From assembly GCA_937928045.1 (NCBI GenBank), contig CALFWO010000016.1:29275-93274 (forward strand): 64,000 bases of DNA, given 5' to 3'. Source of the stretch: an uncultured Saprospiraceae bacterium (lineage in GTDB: Bacteria; Bacteroidota; Bacteroidia; Chitinophagales; Saprospiraceae). Under the pieces are notes generated by a model. The model worked only from the letters and a program-made list of their open reading frames with translations, did no database searches and was not told where the DNA came from. This document shows positions 1 through 8,117 of this stretch, one piece after another. Positions within the stretch are counted from its first letter, which is position 1. Each line of letters opens with the position of its first letter. The position numbers and the translations under genes were made by a program.

Positions 1-419
1 ACATTCCCTTTTCCCTTGTAATCTTTTAAAAAAGATAATGCAGCGTCATACTCTCCAAGGTGTAGGTAGGAGATTCCAGCATAATAGTTAGCTGTATTTC
101 CTGCTTTAGTTCCACCATAATTGTCTATGATGTCAAGAAATCCCATGTAATCTCCATTAGAGTTCTCTAACGCCATTGCGAAAGAATCTCTAGCAAATTG
201 TTCCTGAGCCTTGACCATGGCACCAGCAGCTTCAATTTCTTTTGGTGCTTGAATTAAATGCTTGTATGCTAGATAACCACCTATTAATAGCACTACGACT
301 ACCAATCCCATTAAAAGATTGTTCTGGTTTTTATCCAAAAAGTCTGAAGCTGAGTCTCTTGCTTCTACAAGATCCACTAGTGTTTCGTCGGTCTTCTTTT
401 TATTACGTCTTATTGCCAT
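1..419 (-). CDS. TPR-repeat membrane protein, N-terminal part (cut by window edge)
   Basis: The 139 visible residues start at an ATG read leftwards from 419. A basic head (RRNKKK) and an acidic linker come first, then one membrane helix at about residues 35-52. An exposed helical region follows, with a TPR-like stretch (NYYAGISYLHLGEYDAALSF) near the cut. This fits the YfgM-like, single-pass TPR proteins common in Bacteroidota, which are thought to assist envelope protein folding or complex assembly. In many Bacteroidota such a gene lies near recF and DUF721, as it does here. The C-terminus is outside the window, so the number of TPR repeats is unknown. Confidence 0.75.
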   Translation of the reverse strand, partial: MAIRRNKKKTDETLVDLVEARDSASDFLDKNQNNLLMGLVVVVLLIGGYLAYKHLIQAPKEIEAAGAMVKAQEQFARDSFAMALENSNGDYMGFLDIIDNYGGTKAGNTANYYAGISYLHLGEYDAALSFLKDYKGKGN

Positions 420-447
420 GTTGAGCTTTGTATTGTAAAAATCGACG

Positions 448-455
448 CAAAAGTA
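448..455 (-). promoter_or_regulatory. Candidate -7 element (TACTTTTG) of the TPR gene
   Basis: Read on the minus strand, TACTTTTG matches the Bacteroidota -7 consensus TAnnTTTG. It lies about 29 bases before the ATG at 419, so the leader would be about 20 nt. No clear TTG is seen at the usual -33 distance, so this is a motif match only. Confidence 0.4.
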
Positions 456-586
456 AGCATTCTTTCAATTCCTTGCATATACTTCGCGTCTCTATTGGAA
501 CCTTTTACGCTCCAAAATGAAAATTTGTTAGCTTTTTTTCTCTAAAAGTGCCTGAATTCATCAACTTTCATTGATTTCTTACATAA

Positions 587-620
587 AAAAAGATGTCATT
601 TTTTTAGATGACATCTTTTT
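587..620 (-). terminator. Hairpin terminator after pdhA
   Basis: A 13-bp perfect inverted repeat (AAAAAGATGTCAT / ATGACATCTTTTT) surrounds a short T-rich loop, with A and T runs at its two sides. It begins about 20 bases beyond the pdhA stop. The A/T flanks make it usable in both directions, but only pdhA is transcribed into it. Confidence 0.75.
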
Positions 621-640
621 GCGGTCTCAATTCCCTTAAT

Positions 641-1669
641 TTACTCCAAAAAAGGATAGTCCTCTTGTACATAGTTGTCAGTATACAACTCTGAAACTGG
701 CGGAAAGTCCGAAGCTTCCGCAAAAGCTGTAGCTTCATCAATTTCTACCTTTATTTTATCCTTGATTGCCTTTATTTCTGCTTCAGTAGCAATCTTATTA
801 TTGAGTATTTTGGCTTCTGTTGTTTTAATCGGATCTTGACCCTTATAGTCATTCAATTCATCTTTTGATCTGTATTTAGCAGGATCAGAAACTGAATGCC
901 CTTTGTATCTATAGGTTTTGATTTCAAGGTAATAGGGCCCTTTTCCCGAACGAATATGAGCAGCTGCTCTTTCCATTGCTTCATGTACTTCTTCTGGTTC
1001 CATGCCGTTAACAGACTCACTAGGCATATCGAAAGAAGCACCCAACTTATGCATTTCAGTAACATTACTGGTTCGCTCTACAGAAGTACCCATAGCATAG
1101 CCATTGTTTTCACAGATATATAAAACCGGTAGCTTCCAGTTCATACCCATGTTAAAGGCCTCATAAAGAGCTCCTTGTCTTGCAGCACCATCTCCGAACA
1201 TAGTGACACATAGGTTGTCTGTCCCTCTATATTTTTCTGCAAAGGCAATTCCCGTTCCTATTGGAATTTGTGCACCAACAATACCGTTTCCACCGAAGTA
1301 ATTATGTTCTTTGGAGAAAAAGTGCATAGAACCACCTTTTCCTTTCACAGCTCCAGTTTCTTTTCCATACAATTCGGCCATGCATTCATTAGACGATAAA
1401 CCACGGCACAGGGCAATACCATGCTGTCGATAAGCCGTAACGACGCAATCTTCCGGTCGAATTGCGGTTACCATTCCTGCCGCAATGGCCTCTTGACCAA
1501 TATACACATGGCAAAAACCTCTAATTTTCTGCTGACCATACATCATTAATGTACGTTCCTCGAATCGTCTGATTCTCAGCATTGTTTCATACCACTTTAA
1601 GTATGTTTCTTTAGAATATTTCTTCGCCATATTGGCCTTCTTTTTTGATTTTGATACTACCTCAGCCAT
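641..1669 (-). CDS. pdhA: Pyruvate dehydrogenase E1 component, alpha subunit
   Basis: The 342-residue protein is the thiamine-diphosphate-binding alpha subunit of the alpha2beta2-type E1 enzyme. That enzyme decarboxylates pyruvate and acetylates the lipoyl groups of E2. The ThDP/Mg signature begins GDGAARQGALYEAF and ends in ENN about 30 residues later. The phosphorylation-loop-like segment YKGHSVSDPAKYR and the N-terminal RIRRFEE are also typical. The length is normal for the family. The ATG at 1669 is used; a second Met at residue 14 would remove a lysine-rich head. The gene stands alone: no beta subunit or E2 gene is next to it here, and a strong terminator follows. Confidence 0.95.
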   Translation of the reverse strand: MAEVVSKSKKKANMAKKYSKETYLKWYETMLRIRRFEERTLMMYGQQKIRGFCHVYIGQEAIAAGMVTAIRPEDCVVTAYRQHGIALCRGLSSNECMAELYGKETGAVKGKGGSMHFFSKEHNYFGGNGIVGAQIPIGTGIAFAEKYRGTDNLCVTMFGDGAARQGALYEAFNMGMNWKLPVLYICENNGYAMGTSVERTSNVTEMHKLGASFDMPSESVNGMEPEEVHEAMERAAAHIRSGKGPYYLEIKTYRYKGHSVSDPAKYRSKDELNDYKGQDPIKTTEAKILNNKIATEAEIKAIKDKIKVEIDEATAFAEASDFPPVSELYTDNYVQEDYPFLE

Positions 1670-1699
1670 TTATTCTTCTTTTACTTTTCGATTGAACCA

Positions 1700-1730
1700 T
1701 AAAGATAAGTGTAAAATTGCCCCTTACCAA
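1700..1730 (-). promoter_or_regulatory. Candidate pdhA promoter (TTG-N20-TATCTTTA)
   Basis: Reading leftwards, a TTG at 1730-1728 is followed by 20 bases and then TATCTTTA at 1707-1700. This is one mismatch from the Bacteroidota TTG / TAnnTTTG promoter. It lies 31 bases before the pdhA ATG. Confidence 0.4.
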
Positions 1731-1819
1731 GTGTATATAAAGGAACGTTAATAAAATTTAGAAGTTTAATTAGTCAAACAGATTTTCAAAGAAAGACTAG
1801 GTCAAGATTAATCTGCCCT

Positions 1820-1827
1820 TATCTTAG
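1820..1827 (+). promoter_or_regulatory. Candidate -7 element (TATCTTAG) of recF
   Basis: One mismatch from TAnnTTTG, placed 20 bases before the GTG start of recF. It is divergent from the pdhA promoter in a 178-base intergenic region. No convincing -33 TTG is present. Confidence 0.28.
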
Positions 1828-1847
1828 CGATCAGTAAATGAACAAGT

Positions 1848-2954
1848 GTGTACATCGAAAAACTCAAGCTTTCCAATTTTAAGAATTACAGCTCAGCCAG
1901 CGTTGATTGCTCGCCAATGTTCAATTGTCTTTTAGGAAAAAATGGAATGGGGAAAACCAATATACTGGATGCCGTTCATTACTTGGGTTTGTGTAAAAGT
2001 CATTTTAGCATACCAGATGCACAATTAGTGAAAAAAGAAGAAGATTTCTTTCGCTTAGAGGCTTTGGTTAAAAGAGCGTCTGGAGCACATAAGTTGGTGG
2101 CTAAGGTTCAGCCGAGCAAAAAGAAAAAGAGTTTTGAAAAGGACGGGAAAACTTATGATCGGTTGTCTGATTACCTTGGGCAATTGCCTTTGATAATGAT
2201 TGCTCCTGATGATACGATCATTGGCACCGGAGGCTCGGAAGAACGTCGCAAAGTTATAGATGAAACACTTTGTCAAACTGATAGAAAATATTTGGTCCAA
2301 CTAATTGCTTACAATAAATTATTAAAGCAAAGAAATGCAGCTTTGAAGCAAATGGCAAAGCAGCGATCTTGGGATCATTATTTACTAGACACTTATGACG
2401 CTCAAATGATTCCCTTGGCACAGTTTATTTTTAATACTAGAAAGGAATGGTTAACTCCTATGTACAGGTCCTTTGCTAATTACTACGAGCGGATTTCACA
2501 AGGTGCTGAGTTACCCGAGATTAAATATAAGTCTCAATTACATGATGAAGATTTGAGTGAATTATTCAAACTTCATAGAGATAAAGATATATTGCTTCAA
2601 AGAACAACTATGGGTATTCATAAGGATGACCTAGTGTTTTTTCTAAAAGAAATGCCGCTAAAAAGATTTGGCTCTCAAGGTCAGCTGAAGTCTTTTATTA
2701 TGGCCTTGAAATTAGCGCAATACAATTGGCTACACAATGGCGTTGAGGAAAAACCTTTACTTTTGCTGGATGATATCTTTGACAAGTTGGATCACTTTAG
2801 AGTAGGAGATTTATTGCAACTTTTATCGGGAGAAGAATTTGGACAAGTATTTATATCGGACACAGATGTTGAAAGATTACCTAGTATTTTAGAAAAAGAG
2901 AACTTGTCTGCCGCACATTTTGTAGTAGTAGAGGGAACGATAGCACCAAAGTAA
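1848..2954 (+). CDS. recF: DNA replication and repair protein RecF
   Basis: RecF is an SMC/Rad50-like ATPase that binds gapped DNA and helps RecOR load RecA. The 368-residue protein shows Walker A at residues 30-38 (GKNGMGKTN), the ABC signature region GSQGQLKSF near residue 283, and Walker B LLLLDDIFDKLD near residue 308. The length is normal. The start is a GTG at 1848; the ATG at 1838 is out of frame, and the N-terminal MYIEKLKLSNFKNY is the usual RecF beginning. The downstream DUF721 gene starts 2 bases after the stop, so the two are co-transcribed. Confidence 0.96.
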   Translation: MYIEKLKLSNFKNYSSASVDCSPMFNCLLGKNGMGKTNILDAVHYLGLCKSHFSIPDAQLVKKEEDFFRLEALVKRASGAHKLVAKVQPSKKKKSFEKDGKTYDRLSDYLGQLPLIMIAPDDTIIGTGGSEERRKVIDETLCQTDRKYLVQLIAYNKLLKQRNAALKQMAKQRSWDHYLLDTYDAQMIPLAQFIFNTRKEWLTPMYRSFANYYERISQGAELPEIKYKSQLHDEDLSELFKLHRDKDILLQRTTMGIHKDDLVFFLKEMPLKRFGSQGQLKSFIMALKLAQYNWLHNGVEEKPLLLLDDIFDKLDHFRVGDLLQLLSGEEFGQVFISDTDVERLPSILEKENLSAAHFVVVEGTIAPK

Positions 2955-2956
2955 TA

Positions 2957-3247
2957 ATGAAGAAAGAAGGAGAAAAAAAAATAGGAGAAATATTCAATCA
3001 AGTTTTTAAATCTGGAAAACTTGGCCCACAGTATTATCATCAAAAGATTTCTAAAATTTGGGAAACTCAAATGGGCCCAAGTATAACAGGCTACACCAAA
3101 GCCTTAAACCTTCGAAAACGCCGTTTGTATATACATATTGAGTCTGCTCCGCTTAAGCAAGAGTTGTCAATGAGTAAGGAAAAGATATTGGAAATGATCA
3201 ATCGAGAACTTAAGGAATCTTATTTACAAGAAATTCATATCGCATAA
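2957..3247 (+). CDS. DUF721 family protein, DciA-like
   Basis: This 96-residue basic protein matches the DUF721 family: an N-terminal helix with IGEIFNQVFKS, then W35 in ISKIWETQMGPSI, and a beta strand LYIHIESAPLKQELSM. The family includes DciA, which loads or supports the replicative helicase in bacteria lacking DnaC. It is also a frequent neighbour of recF. It lies 2 bases after recF and is followed by a hairpin, so the operon ends here. A helicase-loader role in this organism is inferred from the family alone. Confidence 0.85.
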   Translation: MKKEGEKKIGEIFNQVFKSGKLGPQYYHQKISKIWETQMGPSITGYTKALNLRKRRLYIHIESAPLKQELSMSKEKILEMINRELKESYLQEIHIA

Positions 3248-3284
3248 AAAAAGAGGCCAATAAATTAATATTAGCCTCAATTTT
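3246..3284 (+). terminator. Bidirectional hairpin between recF operon and subtilase gene
   Basis: GAGGC (3253-3257) pairs with GCCTC (3274-3278), continued by AATA/TATT after one mismatch. An A-run lies to the left and AATTTT to the right. The two flanking genes converge here, so it can serve both strands. Confidence 0.55.
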
Positions 3285-3306
3285 CGTTTAAAGTTGAGAT
3301 CGACTT

Positions 3307-4953
3307 TTAAGCTCGATCAGACTTGACTACTTGTTTAATCTTAGTCTTATTGAATTTTCTTTTTCCTTTTGTTTTGGCTGCAAGTTCTACTGCTTTGTAA
3401 ACGTTTACAACTCCTCCAGTTATTGACAATTCAGAAAATTTAACTTTTCCATCACCACCTGGACGATTTACCATTTCCGAATTAGGAACAACCGTAGCCA
3501 TTAAGATTTCTTTTATTTGCTGGGCAGATAACTCTGGATAATAACTTCTCAATACTGCCGCGACACCAGCTGTAACTGGTGCGGCCATACTAGTTCCGCT
3601 AAACTTTTGATATCCACCATCTGGTGTTGTTGATAAAATTTGATAACCAGGAGCGAAAAGATCAACATTCATTTTTCCGTAGTTAGAAAAAGATGCAGGA
3701 GCATCTTCTCCACCTTTCCAGGTTAAAGCACCAATCTCCAACCAAGTCTTAGCTTGTTTTGGTCCAAACAAACCTCTTTTTGCAAAGTTGTCATTAGGAA
3801 AATTTGAATTTACGTCTGTGTTTTTACCGTCATTACCCGCGGCATGTACAAGAAGTACATCATGCTTGACAGCATATTTTACAGCCGCATCTACTACACC
3901 TTTATCCCAACCATAGCTTTTACCAAAACTCATGTTAATGATACTTGCACCATTATCAACTGCATATCTAATGGCAGCAGCAACATCTTTGTCTCTTTCA
4001 TCTCCATCCGGCACAGCTCTGATACTCATGATTTCAACATTGTCGGCCACACCTTTGATCCCAGTATCATTTCCTCTTACCGCTCCAATAATTCCCGCAA
4101 CATGCGTCCCGTGTGCAGCATCAGGGCCTTTTACGTCATTGTTTCCATAACCAGTTTCGTAACTATCATTGTAGTTGTCTCCAACAATATCACGTGGATC
4201 GAAGTCTACATTATAGTAGTATTTCATCTGATTGTCGTAGTATTCCAACGCTCCAGTTATGTTTTCTTTTAATTCGTCAAAAGTGACTCCTTGACCTTGA
4301 AGGATTCCAGATACTCTATTGGCAACCTCACTTATTCCAGGATCTTCACTTTCGAATGATTGCAAATCTTCAACAGAAATTTGATCTTTTCCAATGCCTT
4401 TTTCCAAAGCCATTAGACCATCGTGAAATTGTCTAACATTCTCAGATTGACCTGCTAGTTCACCATTTTTGTCTTCGATGATTTTTTTCATCTCCTCGTA
4501 CTTAGCAAATTCAATGCGTTCTTTTTTCGAAAGGTCATTTACATTTTTACCCTCGTATTTTTTCTTCATTGAACGAACTAATCGCGTAATTTCTAGAGAT
4601 TCATGATTGATGTTACCCTTGGCGCCGCCAATAAAATTCCAGCCATGAATGTCATCGATGTAACCATTTTTGTCATCGTCAATGCCATTTCCTGGAATCT
4701 CTCCATCGTTGGTCCACATTACCTCTTTCAAATCTTCATGCTCCGAATCAACACCAGAATCAATCACGGCCACCACAACGGTTTGGCCAGTTTTACCTTT
4801 CAATAGGGTAGAATACGTTTTTTCGGTACTTACCCCATCTATATTGTCGGTACCGGGATCAAGATTGTACCAATTCTCAGGTGCGCTTGTTTGGGCGCTC
4901 ATCATACTCACTCCACCTATTAGGCATATCAAAGTGAAAAACTTTTGCAACAT
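3307..4953 (-). CDS. Secreted S8 family (subtilisin-like) serine peptidase
   Basis: The 548-residue precursor begins with a signal peptide ending near SAQ (residues 1-21). The catalytic triad is visible: Asp65 in AVIDSGVD, His281 in AAHGTHVAG and Ser455 in FSGTSMAAP, with the oxyanion Asn374 in AAGNDG. Asp and His are 216 residues apart, against about 32 in subtilisin. The insert at about 110-255 is rich in Lys and Glu and probably helical. There is no long propeptide and no T9SS C-terminal domain; the end is a basic tail. It is probably periplasmic or exported and acts on proteins. The gene is monocistronic between a terminator and its own promoter region. Confidence 0.93.
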   Translation of the reverse strand: MLQKFFTLICLIGGVSMMSAQTSAPENWYNLDPGTDNIDGVSTEKTYSTLLKGKTGQTVVVAVIDSGVDSEHEDLKEVMWTNDGEIPGNGIDDDKNGYIDDIHGWNFIGGAKGNINHESLEITRLVRSMKKKYEGKNVNDLSKKERIEFAKYEEMKKIIEDKNGELAGQSENVRQFHDGLMALEKGIGKDQISVEDLQSFESEDPGISEVANRVSGILQGQGVTFDELKENITGALEYYDNQMKYYYNVDFDPRDIVGDNYNDSYETGYGNNDVKGPDAAHGTHVAGIIGAVRGNDTGIKGVADNVEIMSIRAVPDGDERDKDVAAAIRYAVDNGASIINMSFGKSYGWDKGVVDAAVKYAVKHDVLLVHAAGNDGKNTDVNSNFPNDNFAKRGLFGPKQAKTWLEIGALTWKGGEDAPASFSNYGKMNVDLFAPGYQILSTTPDGGYQKFSGTSMAAPVTAGVAAVLRSYYPELSAQQIKEILMATVVPNSEMVNRPGGDGKVKFSELSITGGVVNVYKAVELAAKTKGKRKFNKTKIKQVVKSDRA

Positions 4954-5043
4954 ACTTTTGATTTTATTACGTTAAACTCTTAAGAAGAAGCGATTCGATC
5001 AAATCATAATCTGATTTTTGGTTAAGGTCGCCTCCTAAACACC

Positions 5044-5051
5044 CAAAGATA
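5044..5051 (-). promoter_or_regulatory. Candidate -7 element (TATCTTTG) of the S8 peptidase gene
   Basis: A perfect TAnnTTTG match on the minus strand, 91 bases before the ATG at 4953. It implies a leader of roughly 80 nt. The expected -33 TTG is not at a standard distance. Confidence 0.38.
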
Positions 5052-5229
5052 CATTTATAGAGCAATGATTTTGTAGGCAGGTTGGATAATTGATCGTAAA
5101 AGCGGGTTAAAGTTTTATTAAAAACCTAAATATTGCCCCTTTTTGGTGTCAAAAGCTAATATTATACCGTCTATACTAGTGTTCTCATTACATTTTTTAG
5201 ACCTTTGTAATTAATTAATTGCTAATCAC

Positions 5230-6087
5230 ATGAAATACCTTGGTTATATTTTTTGCTGTTTGCTTATGTTTTTTTCCGCAAAAGAAACTACAGCACAATT
5301 TGAATTGGGTTTAATGGGTGGAGTGGCCACCTACACCGGTGATATTTCAAAGCAAAACACTTTTTTCTCCACAGGAGATTATAATGCTGCTTTTGGAGGT
5401 TTTGCGAGATACACTTTTCACCCACTTATAGCAGCAAGAGTCGGATTCAACTATGGAAATCTTTCGGGATCAGATGCCAAATCAACAGATGGTTCTCGAT
5501 TAAAAAGAAATCTTTCTTTTAGAACAAAACTATATGAATTAAGCCTGATTGGAGAATTCAATATACTCGGATATCAACCCTATAATCTCGTAAGGCCTTG
5601 GTCTCCCTATATTTTTGCCGGAGTAGCTGGATTTGTATTCAATCCTCAAGCCGAGTTGGATGGAGTACTTTACGATCTTCAACCGCTAGGAACTGAAGGT
5701 CAAGGCCTTGAAGGTAACGAAGCTCCGTATAAGTTGACTCAATTTTCTATCCCAGCTGGAATAGGTGTGAAATACGCAATTAATGATCAATGGAATTTAG
5801 GCATTGAATTGGGTGGAAGAAAAACGTTTACGGACTACATCGATGACATTTCCAGAGCATATGTGGCAGATGAAGTTCTGCTGATCAATAGAGGAGAGGT
5901 AGCAGCGGCTTTAGCTAATAGAACTGGAAACGTTCAAGCTGGTGGAGCTGCCAGAGGTTCAGATAAATACGATGATTGGTATTTTATGGCTGGCCTCACT
6001 ATTTCCTATAACTTTACGGATAATGGATTAGTTGGATCAAGAGGACGAAATCGAGGAGGAAAGAAAGGATGTCCAGCAGCCTTTTAA
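5230..6087 (+). CDS. DUF6089 family outer-membrane beta-barrel protein
   Basis: A 285-residue exported protein with a signal peptide ending near TTAQ (about residue 23). It then carries the GLMGGVATYTGDIS opening and alternating amphipathic strands of the DUF6089 family of small Bacteroidota porin-like barrels. The C-terminal part holds WYFMAGLTISYNF, a typical last-strand motif, followed by a Gly/Arg-rich tail (GSRGRNRGGKKG). The function of the family is not established. A candidate -7 element, GACCTTTG, lies at 5200-5207. A strong terminator follows, so it is transcribed alone. Confidence 0.82.
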   Translation: MKYLGYIFCCLLMFFSAKETTAQFELGLMGGVATYTGDISKQNTFFSTGDYNAAFGGFARYTFHPLIAARVGFNYGNLSGSDAKSTDGSRLKRNLSFRTKLYELSLIGEFNILGYQPYNLVRPWSPYIFAGVAGFVFNPQAELDGVLYDLQPLGTEGQGLEGNEAPYKLTQFSIPAGIGVKYAINDQWNLGIELGGRKTFTDYIDDISRAYVADEVLLINRGEVAAALANRTGNVQAGGAARGSDKYDDWYFMAGLTISYNFTDNGLVGSRGRNRGGKKGCPAAF

Positions 6088-6106
6088 ATGAAATATAATG
6101 CTTTGA

Positions 6107-6139
6107 AAATAACCCGAAGTCATAGGCTTCGGGTTATTT
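6107..6139 (+). terminator. Strong rho-independent terminator
   Basis: AAATAACCCGAAG (6107-6119) and CTTCGGGTTATTT (6127-6139) form a 13-bp perfect stem with a 7-base loop, and the T-run continues after it. It ends the DUF6089 gene. Confidence 0.92.
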
Positions 6140-6200
6140 TTTTGCCTTAACTTTCGTTTTTAGTTTAAATAAGCTGAGTAATTTACAATGTCCAAATTGA

Positions 6201-8117
6201 ATGGGTATAGCATTAGATAAACTCAAGGAATTCTGGGGATATGATAATTTTCGTCCGTTGCAGGATGAAATTGTGGAATCCGTCTTGTCTGGAGAGGATA
6301 GCCTTGTCTTAATGCCAACTGGGGGAGGAAAGTCCTTGTGCTATCAAGTACCAGCTTTATGTTTGGAAGGCTTAACCTTGGTTATTTCTCCATTGATTGC
6401 ATTGATGAAAGATCAGGTTGACAATTTGAAAAAAAGGAATATTTCGGCAGAGGCAATTTACAGCGGGATGGCTTATCAGCAAATTGATCGTATTTTGGAT
6501 AATGCGGTTCATGGGGCTTATAAAATGCTTTATTTATCACCGGAGCGTCTAAAAAGTGAAATTTTCGTACATCGTTTGCCCAAGATGAATGTTAATTTGA
6601 TTGCGGTGGATGAAGCGCATTGTGTGTCTCAGTGGGGATTTGATTTTAGGCCAGCATACTTGGAAATAGCATCTTTGAGGCAGCAGAAACCGGATGTTCC
6701 AATGATCGCTTTGACGGCAACCGCCACTTCAGAGGTTATTGAGGATATTCAGTTGAATTTAGAATTGAAGACGAAAAGAATATTTCAAAAGTCTTTTGAA
6801 AGAGAAAACTTGGCTTATATCGTTATAAAACAAGAGGGAAAACTTGAAAAACTAGCTGATATCATCTCTAAAGTTTCAGGTTCTACTATAGTATATTGCC
6901 CGCGAAGAGGAGCAACCAATGATATTGCAACATTTCTAAATCGTCGATCAATAAGTTGTGCTGCATATCACGCCGGTATGAGTCCTCAAGATAGAATGGA
7001 CATTCAAGCGAAATGGATGAGAGGAGATATTAGGGTAATTGCGGCCACCAACGCTTTTGGTATGGGCATTGATAAATCAGATGTTCGTTTGGTCATTCAT
7101 ACTACCATGCCTTCAAGTTTAGAGGCCTATTATCAGGAAGCAGGAAGAGCAGGAAGGGATGGGAAAAAAAGTTTTGGAATCTTGCTGTATGATTATCATG
7201 ACAAAGAAACATTGACGCTTTTACTGGATCAAAAATACCCAAGTTTAAAAGTCATTCGCCAAGTATACCAAGGATTATCCAATGCTTATCAGCTGGCAAT
7301 AGGTTCCAACCGATTTGAACCTTATGATTTTGATCTTATAAAGTTTTGTAAGACTTATAAGTTTTCGCCTGGAATTACCCATTATGCGCTGGGTATTTTG
7401 CAAAAAGAAGGTTGGATAAATATCAGTGATGCTGTTTTTCAACCTAGTAAATTGTGGGTGAAAGTTTCTAAAGAAAGATTGTATGATTTTCAACTTAAGA
7501 ATAAAACACTTGAACCAATTCTAAAAACAATTCTAAGAACTTATCAAGGAGCATTTCAGCAATTGGTTAATATTAATGAATTCCAACTTTCTAAATTTTT
7601 GAACCTTACAGGCGAGCAATTGAAAAAAGCATTTCTTTTTATGCAACAGCAAGGGGTAATTGATTATCGACCCAAAAAAGACAAACCGCAGATAACTTTT
7701 TTAATGGAGCGAATTGCAGCAGGAAATTTGACTATTGACTCAAATCGCTATAAGTTTTTGAAACAACGAGCAGAATTTAAATTAAAAAAGATGTTTCAGT
7801 ATGCAGAAGATCCGGTTTGTAGATCAATTCAATTGTTACAGTATTTTGGAGAAAATAAAGGGAATTCTTGTGGTCAATGCGATGTATGCCTAGATCGAAA
7901 AAAAGTGGATTTTGATAACTTAGATTTTTACAAAATTCGTCAAAAAATAGAACGTATATTGAAAAAACAAAATGGGCTTACTTTTGATGAAATAGTCGGA
8001 CATTTTTCTCATTCAGAAATGAAGAGGATGATATGGGTTTTGGCCTACCTTAGAGATGAAAATTTAATAAAATATAAGTCCGATCGGTTTACTATAAATA
8101 AATCAAATGCTAAGTAA
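6201..8117 (+). CDS. recQ: RecQ family ATP-dependent DNA helicase
   Basis: This 638-residue 3'-5' DNA helicase has motif I MPTGGGKSLCYQ (near residue 40), the DEAH box in AVDEAHCVSQWGFDFRP, and motif VI QEAGRAGRDG. The zinc ligands C540-X16-C-X2-C-X2-C show the same spacing as E. coli RecQ. They sit about 160 residues further along, because an extra helical/winged region lies at about 350-520. The last 80 residues look like a winged helix rather than a classical HRDC domain. The ATG at 6201 is the only sensible start. The 3' end overlaps the next gene by 11 bp, so the two are probably co-translated. Confidence 0.95.
   Translation: MGIALDKLKEFWGYDNFRPLQDEIVESVLSGEDSLVLMPTGGGKSLCYQVPALCLEGLTLVISPLIALMKDQVDNLKKRNISAEAIYSGMAYQQIDRILDNAVHGAYKMLYLSPERLKSEIFVHRLPKMNVNLIAVDEAHCVSQWGFDFRPAYLEIASLRQQKPDVPMIALTATATSEVIEDIQLNLELKTKRIFQKSFERENLAYIVIKQEGKLEKLADIISKVSGSTIVYCPRRGATNDIATFLNRRSISCAAYHAGMSPQDRMDIQAKWMRGDIRVIAATNAFGMGIDKSDVRLVIHTTMPSSLEAYYQEAGRAGRDGKKSFGILLYDYHDKETLTLLLDQKYPSLKVIRQVYQGLSNAYQLAIGSNRFEPYDFDLIKFCKTYKFSPGITHYALGILQKEGWINISDAVFQPSKLWVKVSKERLYDFQLKNKTLEPILKTILRTYQGAFQQLVNINEFQLSKFLNLTGEQLKKAFLFMQQQGVIDYRPKKDKPQITFLMERIAAGNLTIDSNRYKFLKQRAEFKLKKMFQYAEDPVCRSIQLLQYFGENKGNSCGQCDVCLDRKKVDFDNLDFYKIRQKIERILKKQNGLTFDEIVGHFSHSEMKRMIWVLAYLRDENLIKYKSDRFTINKSNAK

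Noticed and set aside
242..424. 60-codon plus-strand frame near the window start
   Set aside because: It is antisense to the TPR protein, whose membrane helix and TPR motif are convincing.
3844..4272. Long frame of 142 codons opposite the subtilase gene
   Set aside because: It lies wholly inside a well-supported gene and has low-complexity, Ile/Ser/Thr-rich composition, so it is a reading-frame shadow.
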